DNA from: Micropterus salmoides
Taxonomy: Eukaryota; Chordata; Actinopteri; Centrarchiformes; Centrarchidae
Direction: 5' to 3'
Length of the DNA stretch: 64,000 bases
Assembly: GCF_014851395.1 (NCBI RefSeq)
Contig: NW_024040707.1
Location: forward strand, 5,888,349 to 5,952,348
This document shows positions 47,471-61,264 of this stretch, piece by piece. The position numbers were made by a program, and so were the translations under genes. The notes beneath the pieces are model-generated. The model made no database searches. It saw nothing but the letters and a program-made list of their open reading frames with translations, and was not told the origin of the DNA. Positions within the stretch are counted from its first letter, which is position 1. Every line of letters begins with the position of its first letter.

Positions 47471-49012
47471 AATTATTTTTATTTACTTCATTACTTATAT
47501 TATTTCCTATGTGTATTGCTCTGTAATATTTGTACAAATATTTTATGACATTTAAACTTATATTGATTGTCTGAGTTGATCAAGACTATTTTACACACTT
47601 TTATGTCGTTGCTATATATTTAAACCTTTGACACATTTCACGAGCCTTATGAGGCGCTGAGCAAAGCACATTTGCTCCTGTCAGTGTAAATAAAAGATCC
47701 TTGATTATATTTTTGCGGCTTGTGTGGTTAGTATTTTCTGATTACATGGTTATCTTGCAGTTGCCAGCACCTCCAACCCTGCATTGCATGCTGTGCGCAA
47801 AAGGTTTTTTTCTCTTTATCAGCCCTATTTGAATCAATAAACAAAGAAATGCTGGCAGCGAAACATAAAACATATAAAATATATTACACCAATAATTGGA
47901 TCATCTGCTAAAGGCGACATACTGTAGGTAAACAGACTTTTCACAAGTACAGCCATTTCAGCCAGCAGTCATGTAAGTGTATGTCGTCTTGTTTGAGTTG
48001 GTGATTTACACTCATATCTGATCAGTCGTCTCCTGTTTGTAGTGAGAAATGAGGCTCTGAAGTAACAGGCCTGATAAATCAATCACCAAACTAAGCACAG
48101 TTCAAAGCCTTCAGATCTGTCCTGCTGTTGTTTCCCTCCTCTCTGGACTCGACTTGCCGGGCCTCGTCTGCCCTCTGTTCGCCTTCAGCACAACTATTAA
48201 GGAAAGTGTATATACTTTTTAGAGATATTTTCAACAGGAGAGGAAATTATGAAGTAAGCTTATAGAGGAATACTGGTCTCTTCTCGCATCAAGTTAAATT
48301 CTAAGCACGTTCTCTCAATTCTGGAGGAAAACAACTGTCATTCATCACCCAGAGTATCTGAAGTAAATCTGATCCAGTGTGTGAAGTCTGTCAGTTTGCA
48401 GTCAAACAAGGACACAAGTTTTCTTACTTTAATTTTAGAGTTGACTTGTCAATTATTTAGAAGGTAGTGTCACTTTTTCTAAATGTTGTAGCTTTTATTT
48501 TGGTATAAAGCTTTTGAAACCCTCTTCAGAGGAAACTCTAGCCTCAGGTTTGACTTGTGAGCTGTTGGAAGTTTTTGGGATATTTACCATGAATGTTTAA
48601 AGACTTATGGTTTTATGGATTTTTTTTAATAGCTCAGTTGACTCTTATGTTATGAATAACACGATGAAGCAGTTTAACTGTGCATTAAAAATTTAGGCAC
48701 CACCAAGTTTAACAAGACGGACTCCCTTAATGCTCATCAACTCAACAAAGCTGAGGTTTTTACAGCTTGATTACCAAAAGCCTGCTGTATACATTGCTGC
48801 CATCCTCATGCATAGCTGTTTTGAGTTCATGAGTATGCACATGGATCAGTTTGCACACATTTGGTTCGCAAAATGTCGCACTTCCTATAAAAAAAAGCGG
48901 AACATTCCTTTTGCCTATTGCTGGAGGGTTATCTTCTTGGTCCTGTTTGTTTTTTAGTTAGCAGGAAATCAGCAGGAATAAAAGTACTTACCAAATTTCA
49001 ATTAAGTTTGAA
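47471..49012. other. Intronic stretch, nothing specific
   Basis: AT-rich sequence without recognised repeats or credible frames. Confidence 0.4.
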
Positions 49013-49540
49013 ATGTTTTGCCACAGGCAGTGGCGGTCTGGCCATCTGGAATACCGGGACAATTCCCTGCGGGCCGGCCAGCCTCTGAGCTGGTAAGCCG
49101 ACTTCCTTAGCCTTTACTTTTTTACTAATAATGAAAAAGTTGGCAGAAGGTTGAGCAACACGGGCCAACCCCCACTTTTCTCTATTCCATATGAACGTCC
49201 ATGCAGGCCTTAGCCCCGCCCCGCCCGTCTCGCTCACACACACAACAGCGACACTGACAGCTGGAAAAAGAGCTACAACAGAAAATGGAAAAGCATAGTT
49301 TGAAAACCTTAAGGGTCGGGCTGAAAAGTTCAGAGACAAAAGAGTCAAAGGTCTTAGCTGAAATGCAAGTAAACTCATCACGACTCATTCCGTAGTACTA
49401 GTACCAAGGCCACAGACGCTAAGAGCGGGAAGAGATGATTCCACAGCCCTGTTCACAGGGGAAAGATTAGACAGAGAGGACAGCGAAGCCAGAGATAGTG
49501 CAGCTGAACGTTATGCATCTAAATGCATTGATACAACGTG
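49013..49540 (+). mobile_element. Possible hAT transposon fragment
   Basis: GCAGTGGCGGTCTGGCCATC and CCCTGCGGGCCGGCCAGCC resemble the end of a fish hAT family. Downstream, + strand translation near 49314-49358 reads GRAEKFRDKRVKGLS, similar to the GAEKLRxKKxKAL start of hAT/ZMYM-like transposases, and then meets a stop. No inverted partner end was found. This is a weak call based on two partial resemblances. Confidence 0.35.
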
Positions 49541-51189
49541 TTATCAGAATCTATCAGTGAAATGCAAATGCTGTTGGTCAGCTACTGTTTTGTAAATGTA
49601 CCAGAAAGAAAGAACTGAGGAAAATAGTACAGTAACTGTGTGTTCAAACAGGCTGGTGGAAAAACTAAGGTCTGACTTAACGTTAGTAAAGCTCTGAATG
49701 TACATTTCGCTGTGCTTTGACGATTTTGTGTGAAATAAATCACTTCAGTATCGGTGATTTACTGTCGTGTAATTTTTATTTTGCTAAAGTACGCATTTTC
49801 ATTTGATTCCGATGTTTTTATGTTGTCATTCTACATAAATGTTTTAGACATTTCCAAATGATAATTAGCAAATTTTATATAATGTCTGTTTTATTATGTT
49901 GCCATTCATTCACTTGATATGAAATAGTGGCGCTGCTGCAGTGTTTTTGTAGTTTTTCAAAAATTATTAGTTAATTTATATATTTTATTTATATCCAGGT
50001 TCATGATCTGTGCTGCTCTCTTAGGTTACGTTCTATGTTTGGAAAGGTGTTAAACCAGTTTTTATTATGTGTACTCCCATGACTTAAAGCCAACCAGGTG
50101 ACCCTGAGCAGCAGTTAGACAGTTCCTCAGTATGGATTGTGGATATTTTAGTCTTTTTATCTCAAGGATTCATGTGGTGTGAGAGAGTTCAATCATGACA
50201 AATTCAGTGTGTGTTCTGCAGCCTTTTTAAAGTAGGACTGCCATCGTGATCAATGGCTGTAATGCTGCTAGGTGGTTGTATGAGAGGCTGGACCTTTTTG
50301 TACGTGCGTGCATTAGCAGGGCGGCCGCGGTGGAGTATATGGTGGACCGTTCTGGTGAGCTGAATCAAAGTCTAGGGCCATGTTTTACTCCCAGTCCGTC
50401 CCTGCCCACAGGCCAAGTAAGATTATTTTTGGTGCAGTTTGGGCAACCATGTGACCTTGTGTCTTTGCTCAAAAGAGTTGTATCTGTAGCTGCAGATCAA
50501 TGCCCATGGGTTTGGAATGAAATCCTCAACTTTCACGTATGAGTAATGAGTAATGAGTAATGTTCAGGCATCAGCAGACTTAGCATGCTATACTCTATTG
50601 TACATTTAAATGGCTATTACTCACTTGACATAAGTCTGAGCTAAATAGATTTTTTGTGCATATTAACATCTCTATCATTACAATACCAAGTGTAAAGGAT
50701 TGCGCAGCCTCAGCGGAGGTTGAGCTCTGTGCTTTCTAGTTTCTATTATTTTGGCTGTTAAACAACAAGTTCGGCCCTCCCCTCCTGTCAATCAACCCGG
50801 CTGTAGATTGGAAATCCTGACATGCAGACAATAACATCAAATCTGACATTTTCCTTCCCTCTTGTTTTCTCTCCCTCTCTACATGTCCATCTATCTCGCT
50901 CTCTCTTTCACCTCTTCCTCTCTCTCCCCTCCATCTCAACCTCTCTTCTTTGTTCCTTCATGTTTTGTACTTCGCTGGGTGAAAGAGAGAGAGGAGACAT
51001 GCCTGCAATTGACAAAATACTTCTGTCCTCTAGAGAGTGTGTGTGTTTGTGTGTGTGTGTATGAGAGAGATTTCAGATATCCCTTTATTTAAAAGAGAAG
51101 TGAAAGAATGAGTGTGTGAGTGTGTGAATGTGTCGCTAATGAAGCCTTGTGTTAACACTTTGTAGATGAGGGGGAATAAAAAAGAGAAA
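49541..51189. other. Intronic stretch, pyrimidine patch
   Basis: A pyrimidine-rich tract lies at about 50850-50960 and a short GT run at about 51039-51060. A small GAGTAATGAGTAATGAGTAA tandem lies at 50540-50561. No gene recognised. Confidence 0.4.
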
Positions 51190-51635
51190 ATTCTCACAGT
51201 TGTCGGCGGGAATGACTGTGGAAGAATGAAAAGGGTACAATAAGATATCAAAAAAGAAAGAAAAGGCACAGGGACAGAGAGAGCAAAGACTTGGACGTTT
51301 GATGTTTGCTTTTTTTAAAGAAAAATCCCACAAAAACAATGTTTCATTTCTAGAGCGGTGAGAGAGAGAGAGAAACGGAGGGGGTAAAGAAAGAATACAA
51401 ACAGACGGATTGAGAGTAAAGGCAAAAGAGTAATGAGGAGAAAGAAAGATGAGAATATCCCTTAAGTGACAGCTTAACCTCTTTTTGACTCGTCCCAATG
51501 TATATTCATCTCTGTCTCTTTCTCTTTCTGAGGATTTAAGGCAGGATGGAAATGAGGTTGAAAAGAGGAGACATCAAATAGGAGAGAATATCAGAAAGGG
51601 AAGGAAAAGAACAGATGGACATACAGACAGGTGGG
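51190..51635 (+). repeat. Purine-rich tract 1 (GA-biased)
   Basis: G and A dominate the + strand over most of this segment, for example GAGAGAGAGAGAAACGGAGG near 51361, with a T-rich interruption around 51475-51530. Its complement translates to long Ser/Leu/Phe-rich chance frames. Confidence 0.7.
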
Positions 51636-54600
51636 TTAAGGGTGTTGAAGTGAAGTCGCTTCACTTTGAGTCCATGATGTCGAGTTACTAATCTCCAGCG
51701 TTCATGTCAGTCCAGCTCCAGTATACAGCACCATTTTGTTTGGCTTTGAGCGTTCCCATTCACAACTTTCAATAGTTAAAAAAGTTATTCTGTCAGTTTA
51801 ATATGAAAACCTCATCCATTGCATTTACTTTGATGCCAAGTATGATCAGGTTTTTGGAAGATCCCAGTTATGTCTTTTTTTATTTTTCTGGTTTCAGAAA
51901 CCTGAATAAGCTCTTATCCTGGTTTTGAGAAACCTTAGTTATTAAAGTTGTTATTTTGGTTGTATTGTATTTTTGACAAATTACAGGAGTGTGGGTGGGG
52001 GAGGTGGGGGCAAGTTAAGAAGTGACTAAAATATAACCATGAAAAAGGTGAATCATGCTTTATTTTCAAACAGATATTGTGTTTAAAGAGAGGATATTTT
52101 CGGAAAACAAATAAAATGTGTTGTCAGTGAACATTTCACTTCCGCATCAACATGTAGTGATTTGCCAGATAGCTTAATCAAAAACATTTTCTAATGATGT
52201 TGATAGAAAACATAATCAGGGTAGCATTACATTTCCTCCAAAACATATTTGCTGTTGCAAATTAGTTGTATATAAACATATTTTTTTAGGAGACGGGGTT
52301 GATGTTGTTGCTGTGTGTCATTTCCCATCTCTCTTCTCTTATTTCCTGCGATCTCTCCTATGTCAACTATTAAGTATAAATAAAAATATTTTTCTTTGAA
52401 AGTACAGGAGCCTTTTCTGTATTCTTGTTACAAAAACTGATAAATAACCTTTTGCATTTCTAATGTTGCAATGAAGAAAAATAGAAATACATAAATCTAA
52501 TTAAAATCTAATGTCCTTTCGTCTGTACAGTAATTTGTGTGCAACTCTTCCCTGCTCAGTGCGTCTGACATCTTCTGTCAATAATCTGTGGAACATGATT
52601 GATCTGGACATGTGCAGGCTGTTTTTATGTATCACGGCTCACGGGCTGCTTTCATGTGCTGTTTTGTATGCCTATGTGTAATTATTGTGGGTGGATTCGG
52701 TGTCAGATTGGCAATTCTCAACGACCGGTCCGTGCTGTGTAGAGCTCACCTCCTGCCAGTTTGTTCTGCTCAGCAGCCTCTTTCTCTCATCATTTCTGCC
52801 CAGTAAAGCTGAGCATCTCCCCTCTGTCTAAGACATCACTGCCCTCCTCGATCACACACCTTTTGTGAAGCAGGCTTCTCCTTCAGCTCAGCCACAAAAA
52901 CAAGATTTCGGCATTGAGTGGATGTTGGAAATAACCTCCCGCACCACCCTTTCCATCCAGTGGCACATTATGTAGAAACAGCCACAAAATCTCAAAATAA
53001 TATTTGGTATTGAGGTGGCGATAGCCTAATCTCTGTCCCCTTCTGAAGCTGTACATGGCAGTTCTTCTTAATGTATCTCCTCCAAAACAGCAATCTGACT
53101 GTGAAATAAGCTTACCATTGAACTTCAATTAAATACAGAATATCTGCTGTATCAGCTACATATGTTGCTTTAATTTTATTAGTAATAGTAATTAGATCTT
53201 GCACTACTAATTAAATTATTTACAAGCACTTGCAAACTACATAAATCGCTCTCACTGCACACCTGTAGTGTAACATTACAGTAGCTCATTTGAGGAGCTT
53301 GCGGGGTCTTGTTTTCGTGTTGTTGTTTTGCATGTTCTTTTCCTTTCACCGTATGAGCTGACTCAATGTTGTTTGTCTAGCAAGCCGGCGCCTATCAGGT
53401 TAACAGTTGTCACACATATTTAAAGCCATACGCTGAACTGGTGAATCTGATCCAGCTTTCGGATTATTGCCTCAACTCAAGTTGAGTAGTTAAGTCACTG
53501 AAACGATAAAAATATGATGATTTGATGATTAATACTATTATGATGAGCTACACTCCAAAATGAAAGGGCAGGTCTCACATAATGCGAAGAATATATTTAA
53601 TTGCTCCTCTCCTCTCTTCTCGTATACTTCTGCTCAGACAGATATTTCTTGTCCCTTTCCCTTCATTCGTCTTTTCTTTTTGTCATTTCTCTCCTTTCCC
53701 CTCCCCTCTCTTCAGGGACAAAAAACAATGAGAAATAGGTTTGAGCTTCCTTGCTCTTCTCACCTCTCCTCCTCCCTCCCGTTGCATCAATATTTTATAT
53801 CTGGTCTTTTTTTCTTCCTTTTGCTTGATTTGTTTTGGTCTTGTTGTCGTGTCTGCACTTGTTTTTTTAACTTTTGTCTGTAGGGATGTCAACACAGAAT
53901 CAAGAAGCTTGTTTTGAGCAGTGGGCTTGTCTTGAGTGTGTATGTTACATGCAGTGGTCAGTCCAGTACTTACAATCATACACACAGAATAAAAGCCAAT
54001 TACATTAAAGCACACCTGAATGCATACATGCCCACTGATCCATGCAGTAATTGGGAATTTAGACTGACGTGCATAGATCCACACACACTCAGGTAAATGT
54101 AAACCTGCTGAGCTGTGACGCTGCGAGTCTCATAAATACAGACCACAAACACACAATCCCGTAATCCCCGAATCCAATTATAACACAAACAGAGACAGGT
54201 GCTTAATGAATTTAAGGCTCACTTTTTTATTCAAACTGCAAACAAACAAACAAAACACAGTCCGCCACACAAACACCTCAGTGTGCAAGGGGGAAAAGAA
54301 CAAAAGAAGAATGAGAAAGAACAATATATAAGACAAACTGAATATTATATCAACGACACATTTTATCATCTCTGCAAACAGTTACAGCTAAAAACAAAAA
54401 CACAGAATAATCAATAAAAACTGAAAAGAAATGTGAAGCAATGTGTTCATGAACAGCAGAGCTTAAATCTCTCCTTTCTGGGTTTGGAATGGAAATCAGA
54501 TGTGCAGATAATGAACTGGAAGACACGAGTCTGTTAATGATGTACAGTATGAAAAAATACGTATAATACTTAGTCTGCAGATTGTTTTCATCACTGATTA

Positions 54601-55289
54601 ATTTGTGGGTCTTTTTAAAATTGTTTTATCTATGCAAGACTGATAGATAAGACTGCCCATTACAGTTGCTCAAGGCCCAAGATGCTGTCTTCAGATAGTT
54701 TGTTTCATCTGACAAACTGTACCAATCCCAAAAATCACCATCAAACATCTTAACATCCCATAGGAAGCTGAAACTAGAACCACAGAATATTTGGTATTCA
54801 GCTTGATAAACAATTAGTTTGAACGTTATGTAATTTTGAGTGATCTCTGGCACAAGAATTTCCCTCTTGTCATTTTCCTTTTGAAAATTTCTTAAACATG
54901 CATTTGCATTTTCTGACATCCTTTGTCATAAAACTTCATTACGCTTTCTGCCTCATAATCAAAGTGTCACCAAATGTCCCGACCATGTAACACCTGCTGC
55001 GTTCATAAGTTGAATGTGTCACATCCTTTAAACGAGAGGATCCAAATCGGGAAGCATTAAGCAAAGTTTCTTTTATTTCCTCGCTGCAGTAGCTGTTGGT
55101 ATAACTGAACCCTGCTGGGAGGGCACGCTGAAAGGGAAACAAAGGTTTGTCCAATTTCCCCTTCTTTTTTTTCCCGACTGCTCTGTTCTCTTTTTAAATG
55201 CGCTCTTTATAATGAAACTGGTACTGACAATCCAGCCGGCAGGGAGTCCGGCCTGTCTGTGTCATCCTTTGGGCAGAGCAATTAAGATA
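51636..55289. other. Intronic stretch, no gene recognised
   Basis: Contains a pyrimidine-rich patch at about 53585-53830 that is the mirror of the purine tracts. The frames at 53560-53883 (+) and 53683-54084 (minus) come from this composition bias. No repeat family was identified otherwise. Confidence 0.4.
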
Positions 55290-55540
55290 GGAGGGAGGGA
55301 CGACGGTGAGGATGAGTAGGTGAGAGAGACAGATGAAGGGAGGAGAAAGACAGAAGTGGAAATGGGAAATAATTAAGATAGGGAGTGATGGATGGATGGG
55401 GGAGGGAGGAGAACTGGATGAAAAAGGAGAAAGTGAAATTGAAGAAAAGATAGGAGATGAGAGGGACGAGAGACAAAGAGGAAACAAGAGTAGGACAGGA
55501 GGGTAAGAAAGGCGGACAGATAAAGAGATGATTGGAGCAG
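55290..55540 (+). repeat. Purine-rich tract 2 (GGA/GA-biased)
   Basis: Nearly all purine on the + strand, with GGGAGGGAGGGA, GATGGATGGATGGGGGAGGG and GGAGATGAGAGGGACGAGAG pieces. It is imperfect rather than a simple microsatellite. Confidence 0.75.
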
Positions 55541-58500
55541 GAACAATAAAATGTCCCAATTTCCCATAATCCCTTGCAGTTGTGAGTAAGTGCTCACAGA
55601 GTGATACGAGTCAGTAAGACTTTGGTCTCGGCGCTGCGGGTCACAATGTTCCCATTTCTTCTTTTTCCTGTGTTCAGTCCGAGCAGAGATAACAGAGCAG
55701 CAGGCAGCCTGAGCCTGCAGCATGGAACCGAGGGCGACAGCAGCCCAAAGGTCAAAGTCACAGGTTCAAATCCTCAGAGCGGTGCTGGGAAGAAGAATGA
55801 ATAACACTGGGTTCCTGCCCTGGACAAAGAAAATCAAAGCGATGTTGAACTCTGAGTTGTACAGCTTGGACGTGAGATCAGTCTTATATACAGTCAAGTA
55901 TTGTCAGTTGTCTTTTTTGCAACCGCTCCTGTGCAACATTAGTGAGAAATGCTCTCATTGTTCAGGAAAACCGGTCTTTACACATAATGTCTGTAGATGA
56001 ACAACAGAAGTAAAAGTGTCTCCTTCCAACATATAAAAAATGTGTCCTTTTATTTTTGATAAATTGAAGTGACGAATCAGCAAGAAATGATGCATCTATT
56101 CACGAAAAGTATGATTTAAATGGAGGCGAGCTGTAACGTTTAAATTGCAAGCCATTCAATTTCAACTGAATCAGCAGCCAGATTTTATAAAGACACAACT
56201 TTACCTATCTGTTCTTTTCTGGTTTACTGACAACATTTAGAAATTTAGGACGTCTAGATCTTCAAATTTCCATTTCCATTCCATGCTTCTCATATCATGG
56301 CTTAAAACTGAGTTTCAAGAATGAACTTTGAAACTACAGGTGCTAAATGTTTTCTGCTAAGTGGTACAAGAGCTGGTGAAAGCTGCGGTGGTGGGCCACA
56401 AGGCTGCACGATAAAGTGTCCTCAAAATTATTAAAATGGAATAAAAAGATTTAACCAGGAATTCTGGTTTTATCATGAATTATCTGGAAACCACATGTGC
56501 TCATATCATGTGACTCTGCAACACACGTGAATCCACATATGGCAGTATGTGAATTGATCACAAAACTGTTGATGCTACATGCTTACGCAATTACACGCAT
56601 GCATGCAGAGCGGAGCCTGACAAGCTGAGTCTAAAACAAAATGGCCGCCCTACAGGGGCTAAAACCTCTTGACTTAAGTAACAACTTGGCGTTTCCTCTG
56701 CTGACACCCTCAGGACAAACTTTCTTTACCCCACTAGTGTTCAGGATCTAAGAATAGCAGAGTTGTCTTGCTTCATACACACAGAGGGATGGTTGCCGTT
56801 GGGTCTATTCCCACTGAAGCTCTCTCCACCGTGGGCTGTTTGCTGTTTAAGCACTTTTACATCTGTCACACAGACCGATACAACCACGCGTATATTTCCT
56901 GCTTTTTCTTTTGTTACACAACGCGTATGCAACACGCACACAGTAGGTTTCCCTGAAGCATTTATATCACTCATAAGTTATCAAGTTTCCCCTCACACAC
57001 TTCTTTCTTTTTCATTATCTCTCTCTCTTTTGGTGAGTTTATTGGACTGCCAGCATGAAAACACCTTAAAGTTCTCTCTCTCACTTTCTGTTTTTTGTCT
57101 TTATGAGTCTCTTTCCATCCATTTGTCTCTCTTATCCTCTCTCCCTCCTCTGTAATTGTTACCCCCCTGAGCTCTCACATTGTTCCTGCATCAATCAGTG
57201 GATAAATAAGTGAACCAACTCCGGCAGGGCTTGGGGTTTTGATTTCTGTGTGGACACAACAACCGTCTTCTGTGACTTAAAATGGAATGACCAAGCTTTT
57301 AAACTAAATTTAAACTCTTCTACCAAACTTAAGAGAAACAATGACAAAAAAAACACCCCATAAATAAAACCATCACTGCCTTAGAAATGTTTCTTTGTAG
57401 CATTTCTGGCTTCTTGTAGGACCTTACAAATCTAACTTATGATAAAAACTTCATTGGGTTTTTATCGAGCGTTGACGTCTCAAGGCTTTGCTCCATCAGC
57501 AGTTTTTTGAAATTTCTCAGTTTAAATTTAATGTTGGGGTTCAATAGTTTCAAGCTATGAGTAAAACATAAGTCTGCACTCAAAGAGACTAAACTGAGTT
57601 TTTAAGAATAGTTTAGTGTAAATCCATTTAGTTCCAAACAGGTTTAAAGCATGGTGCATTGCAATCATAAAACATTAGTCCAAGTTTACAATTAATCCTT
57701 TGATTCAGCCCATTTTACAGTAGTATTGAGAATCGATGTGAGGTTGTACATCACTTTTATCACTTGGCTTTTATTGGTGCAGATTTACAAAGGTCCAGTG
57801 AAACTCATAAAATTAAATCTGAAAATAACCTCTGAAATGTGTAACTGAAACTTGCCACTGAAACCAGTAAAAATAAAACAGACAAACAAAAAGTTTTGGC
57901 TGAGACACCACACGTTTTTGTGTAAAACAACTGGTATCAAGGTAGTTTATTTATCATTATACAACAAGACTGTACAATGAAATGAAAGTTTGGAGGCCTA
58001 TATGCTACACATAGAATTTTGCACATAATTAAATACATATTAGTGACTCATTTAAATATTCTAAATGATATTAAACTACCAGGTTAAAACTCCTCTCTAA
58101 AAAGTGAAACTGCAGCAAAGCTCTTCACTTAAAGACATCTAGTTGCTGAGTCAGTAAAACATTTAACAAACCACAATTGCACAAGTTGACCATAAAAATG
58201 AAAAACTTTCATTCTCCTGTGCCAGCCACATTCTCAATTTAAAGCAACATTAAAACATTTTCAACCCATAAAACCACCAGACGATCATAAGAGTCTTTCA
58301 AAAATGCACATGTAAATTATGAGTGAGTGCGAAACTGAAATTGAAACCAGCTGTAAACAAATCATCTAACACACTGTTTATTTTTATTGGCCTCACTGGG
58401 GAGTTTTGGTCCTACAACAGATCATAACAGACAAAAAGCATCTTGAAGCGCCAAATCTCTCCCCATCAAAGAACACTGTTTAAAAATTAAAAAGTAATTG

Positions 58501-59497
58501 GAGACTGAACCTCACCACCAAAACAAACAGCGATGCTGTATCCATGGCGGGAGCATTTCCAAGACCCTTTTGGGAACTTTACCGTACTTTACTTTCCCTA
58601 CGTTTTGACTCGAGGAACCAAAGTCTACATTCAGTTTCTGCTCTAAGGTCCCGGGGTTTGATCCATTTGTCCACTGTTACTCACCCATAAGCCCAGAGTG
58701 CCTCAGTCTGTCCAAATCCTTCATGAGTCCACAGGAGAGTCCACTCCAACTATCTATCTTATCTATCTTATCTTATCTTAATTTATCTATATAAGATAGA
58801 TTGAGACACAATTATACACACAAACTGGCAATTTAAAATCTATTTAGCTGTTCAGAAAAATCCTCAGAGATAGATCACAGGGTAAAAATCAATTCAACAA
58901 TTGAGGTCTTCAGCCAATTGTGATGATAGTGAATACTTCAGACACATCACAGTACATCGATGGAGTCTGTGAGCACCCAGTCTTCGTATCTGGAGGGTGG
59001 ATGTTAGAATTTAGTCATACTCTCTGATGGTTATAGGAACTATTAGGGTCTGAGTTTGCAGCACTGAACCTCACTGACTGGTCACACACAAGACTTGAGG
59101 CTGAGGGGGTGAGCAGCATTGATTTGAGTGCAGCTGAACAAAAGAAACAAAACATCATTTTGTTTGCTAATTGCTAACTATAAGACATCAAGCATTGAGG
59201 TGAATTCAAAGGGTTGTTTTCTTGTCACATGCAACATTCGTGACTTGCTGTTTTTGTTTATAGTTGAAGTTCCTCTGCGTCCTGGACTATGTGGTCATAT
59301 TGATGATTGTGATCTGAGCAGAGTGACTATTCTTCTTGGGTGGAAACCCTGAGAGGAGCCCTGGGAAACCCCTTTGCTTCTAACCTGAGGCTTTATTAAA
59401 GCCAGTATTGTCATGTTCACTCTGAAGCCCATCTTCCCTGCAGAACCACAACCTGACATTTACATCTCCCTCATCAAACCCAGCCGTCTGCTGACTT
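55541..59497. other. Intronic stretch, no gene recognised
   Basis: A pyrimidine-rich patch at about 57000-57150 gives a Ser/Leu-rich chance frame. The region 57270-58700 is AT-rich and plain. Apart from the TATC repeat at 58740-58800, nothing was recognised. Confidence 0.4.
58740..58800. repeat. (TATC)n-type imperfect microsatellite
   Basis: CTATCTATCTTATCTATCTT followed by further TATCT steps and a short inverse AGATAGA at the end. Such TATCT arrays often form the tail of fish retroposons, but no head is visible here. Confidence 0.85.
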
Positions 59498-59930
59498 ATG
59501 AGAGGAACAGAGAGAGGGAGAGGACAAGATGATGAAGATGGAGAGTAAAATAAGAGTGAAAAGAGAGAGAAAACCAGGGAACGGAGACCAACCGAAAGAG
59601 AATATATACAGAAAGAGACACAGATGGGGTTGGGGGGGGGCGGTGGTGGTGGTGAAAAAGAGATACATCCAGAATACAAAGCAGGAGATCAAACAGGAAG
59701 ATGAGTAAAAGCGATACGGGAGACGAGTGTACGTGATTCACTGAATGACATAAAAAAGAGGAAGAGATAGACGAGTGAAAAGAGAGATGACAGATGGAGT
59801 GAGGAAAAGGACATAGAGCAGGAAGATCGACTATAAAAACGATGAGATGATAGTGTATGGAGTGTGAGTATGAGAGAGATGAAAAAAGTAGAATGGAAGG
59901 GGGAAATATGAACAAGATGGAGAGGTAAAT
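59498..59930 (+). repeat. Purine-rich tract 3 (GA-biased)
   Basis: About 430 bp dominated by G and A on the + strand, with GAACAGAGAGAGGGAGAGGA at its start and GGTTGGGGGGGGGCGGTGG near 59628. The complement supports Ser/Leu/His-rich chance frames on three minus-strand phases. Confidence 0.75.
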
Positions 59931-60011
59931 AAAATATATGGTCGATAGTGGAGTGATAGAGGGGAGTGTGTGTCTATATACTGTATATGAGCCCGTATAC
60001 TATAATATGAA

Positions 60012-60023
60012 CTGTGTGTGTCT

Positions 60024-60054
<31 letters not shown>
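60012..60054. repeat. (GT)n microsatellite, interrupted
   Basis: GT dinucleotides broken by two TCTGTG steps, then a clean run. Confidence 0.9.
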
Positions 60055-61199
60055 CCTGTGTATTTGTGGGTGTCCCAGGTCAAACAGTGACATTTTCAGT
60101 AAGGATGTGTCTCCTGGTTACAGATACTCTACTTTCAGCAGTAGATCACACTCTGACACACTCAAACACACAATTCTTCCTAAAGAAATTACAGTGATAG
60201 TCCATATGCATCTGTAAAAGAAAATCCAATCATTTTTAATAACAATCTCAAGGTGAACCAGTGTTGATTGTGATGGAGTGCAGCAAGTCCCTGAAGTTTC
60301 TGCAAGCTGAAATTAAATGAAATCAACGGAAACTCAAAGGAGGGAAATCAATCTAAAAATTGATGGTATGATTTGCTAAATGGCCAACAGCGACGTAAAG
60401 TGCAGGTGATTTGTACTTAAACCGGTATTTTTAACAATTGATCAAATGACTATGTGTAATGTGAAAGGTGTCACTTGAAACAATAAACCTAGAGAGAATT
60501 ATCACCCGACTCCATAGTTTCCCTCATCTCTATGCAGCCTTTTAGTCTTTTTTTTTCAGCTAAAGAGCCAGACATTTCGACAGAGCCTGGAAGGTGTCAT
60601 GGGAAAAAAAGAACTAGGGTGCACAATTGAATAATTAGGGCTCTGCGAATTACTTATCACGTCCATGCCATTAGTCTTGTCTTGTTCATACTCTACTATG
60701 ATCGTTTGGATTTAATACAGTTTTATTTTGATCTTGGACTGATGTTGGAGATATTTGGATATACTCCAGGTTCTGGCTGTTTAACACAATGTTATGTTAT
60801 CTTTGAGATCTCTTAAATGTAAGGAGAAATGATACTGTAGATGTAATCCAGGTCATAAAAACACAGCTTCAGGGCTGTGGAGGGCTTCTTCAGACTTCCG
60901 GATGACTAAATGTTCTGCAGCTTGGGCATTTGAGGAGACTATATGTATATGATACTAAAATGGTTAATGGTTAAAGAAATTATTCAATTGTGTGCACAAC
61001 GTATTTTAGGATAACATGTCAGTGCTGTGACTGTGACAATGTTGTGACAATTAATCCAAAAAATAATGACAAAAACAAGTTGGCCCTGACATATTATTGC
61101 CTAATACAGCGGATATGTCTAACATGTCAGATACTTGTCTACTTACTAACACCAAGCAGATGCAGAGCAACATTATCATTCATTGGGAGTTTATTCTTG
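60055..61199. other. Intronic stretch, nothing specific
   Basis: AT-rich sequence with no recognised repeat end or gene. Confidence 0.4.
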
Positions 61200-61264
61200 T
61201 TTATTAGGGCCCGAGCACGAACCGTGCGAGGTCCCTATTGAAACTGAAGAGATTTTTTTTTTAA

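Noticed and set aside
53560..54084. 107- and 133-codon frames on opposite strands
   Set aside because: They arise from a pyrimidine-rich patch; translations are biased in composition with no domain.
59380..59915. Three overlapping minus-strand frames of 72 to 139 codons
   Set aside because: All lie in purine-rich tract 3; overlapping open frames in three phases reflect composition, not coding.
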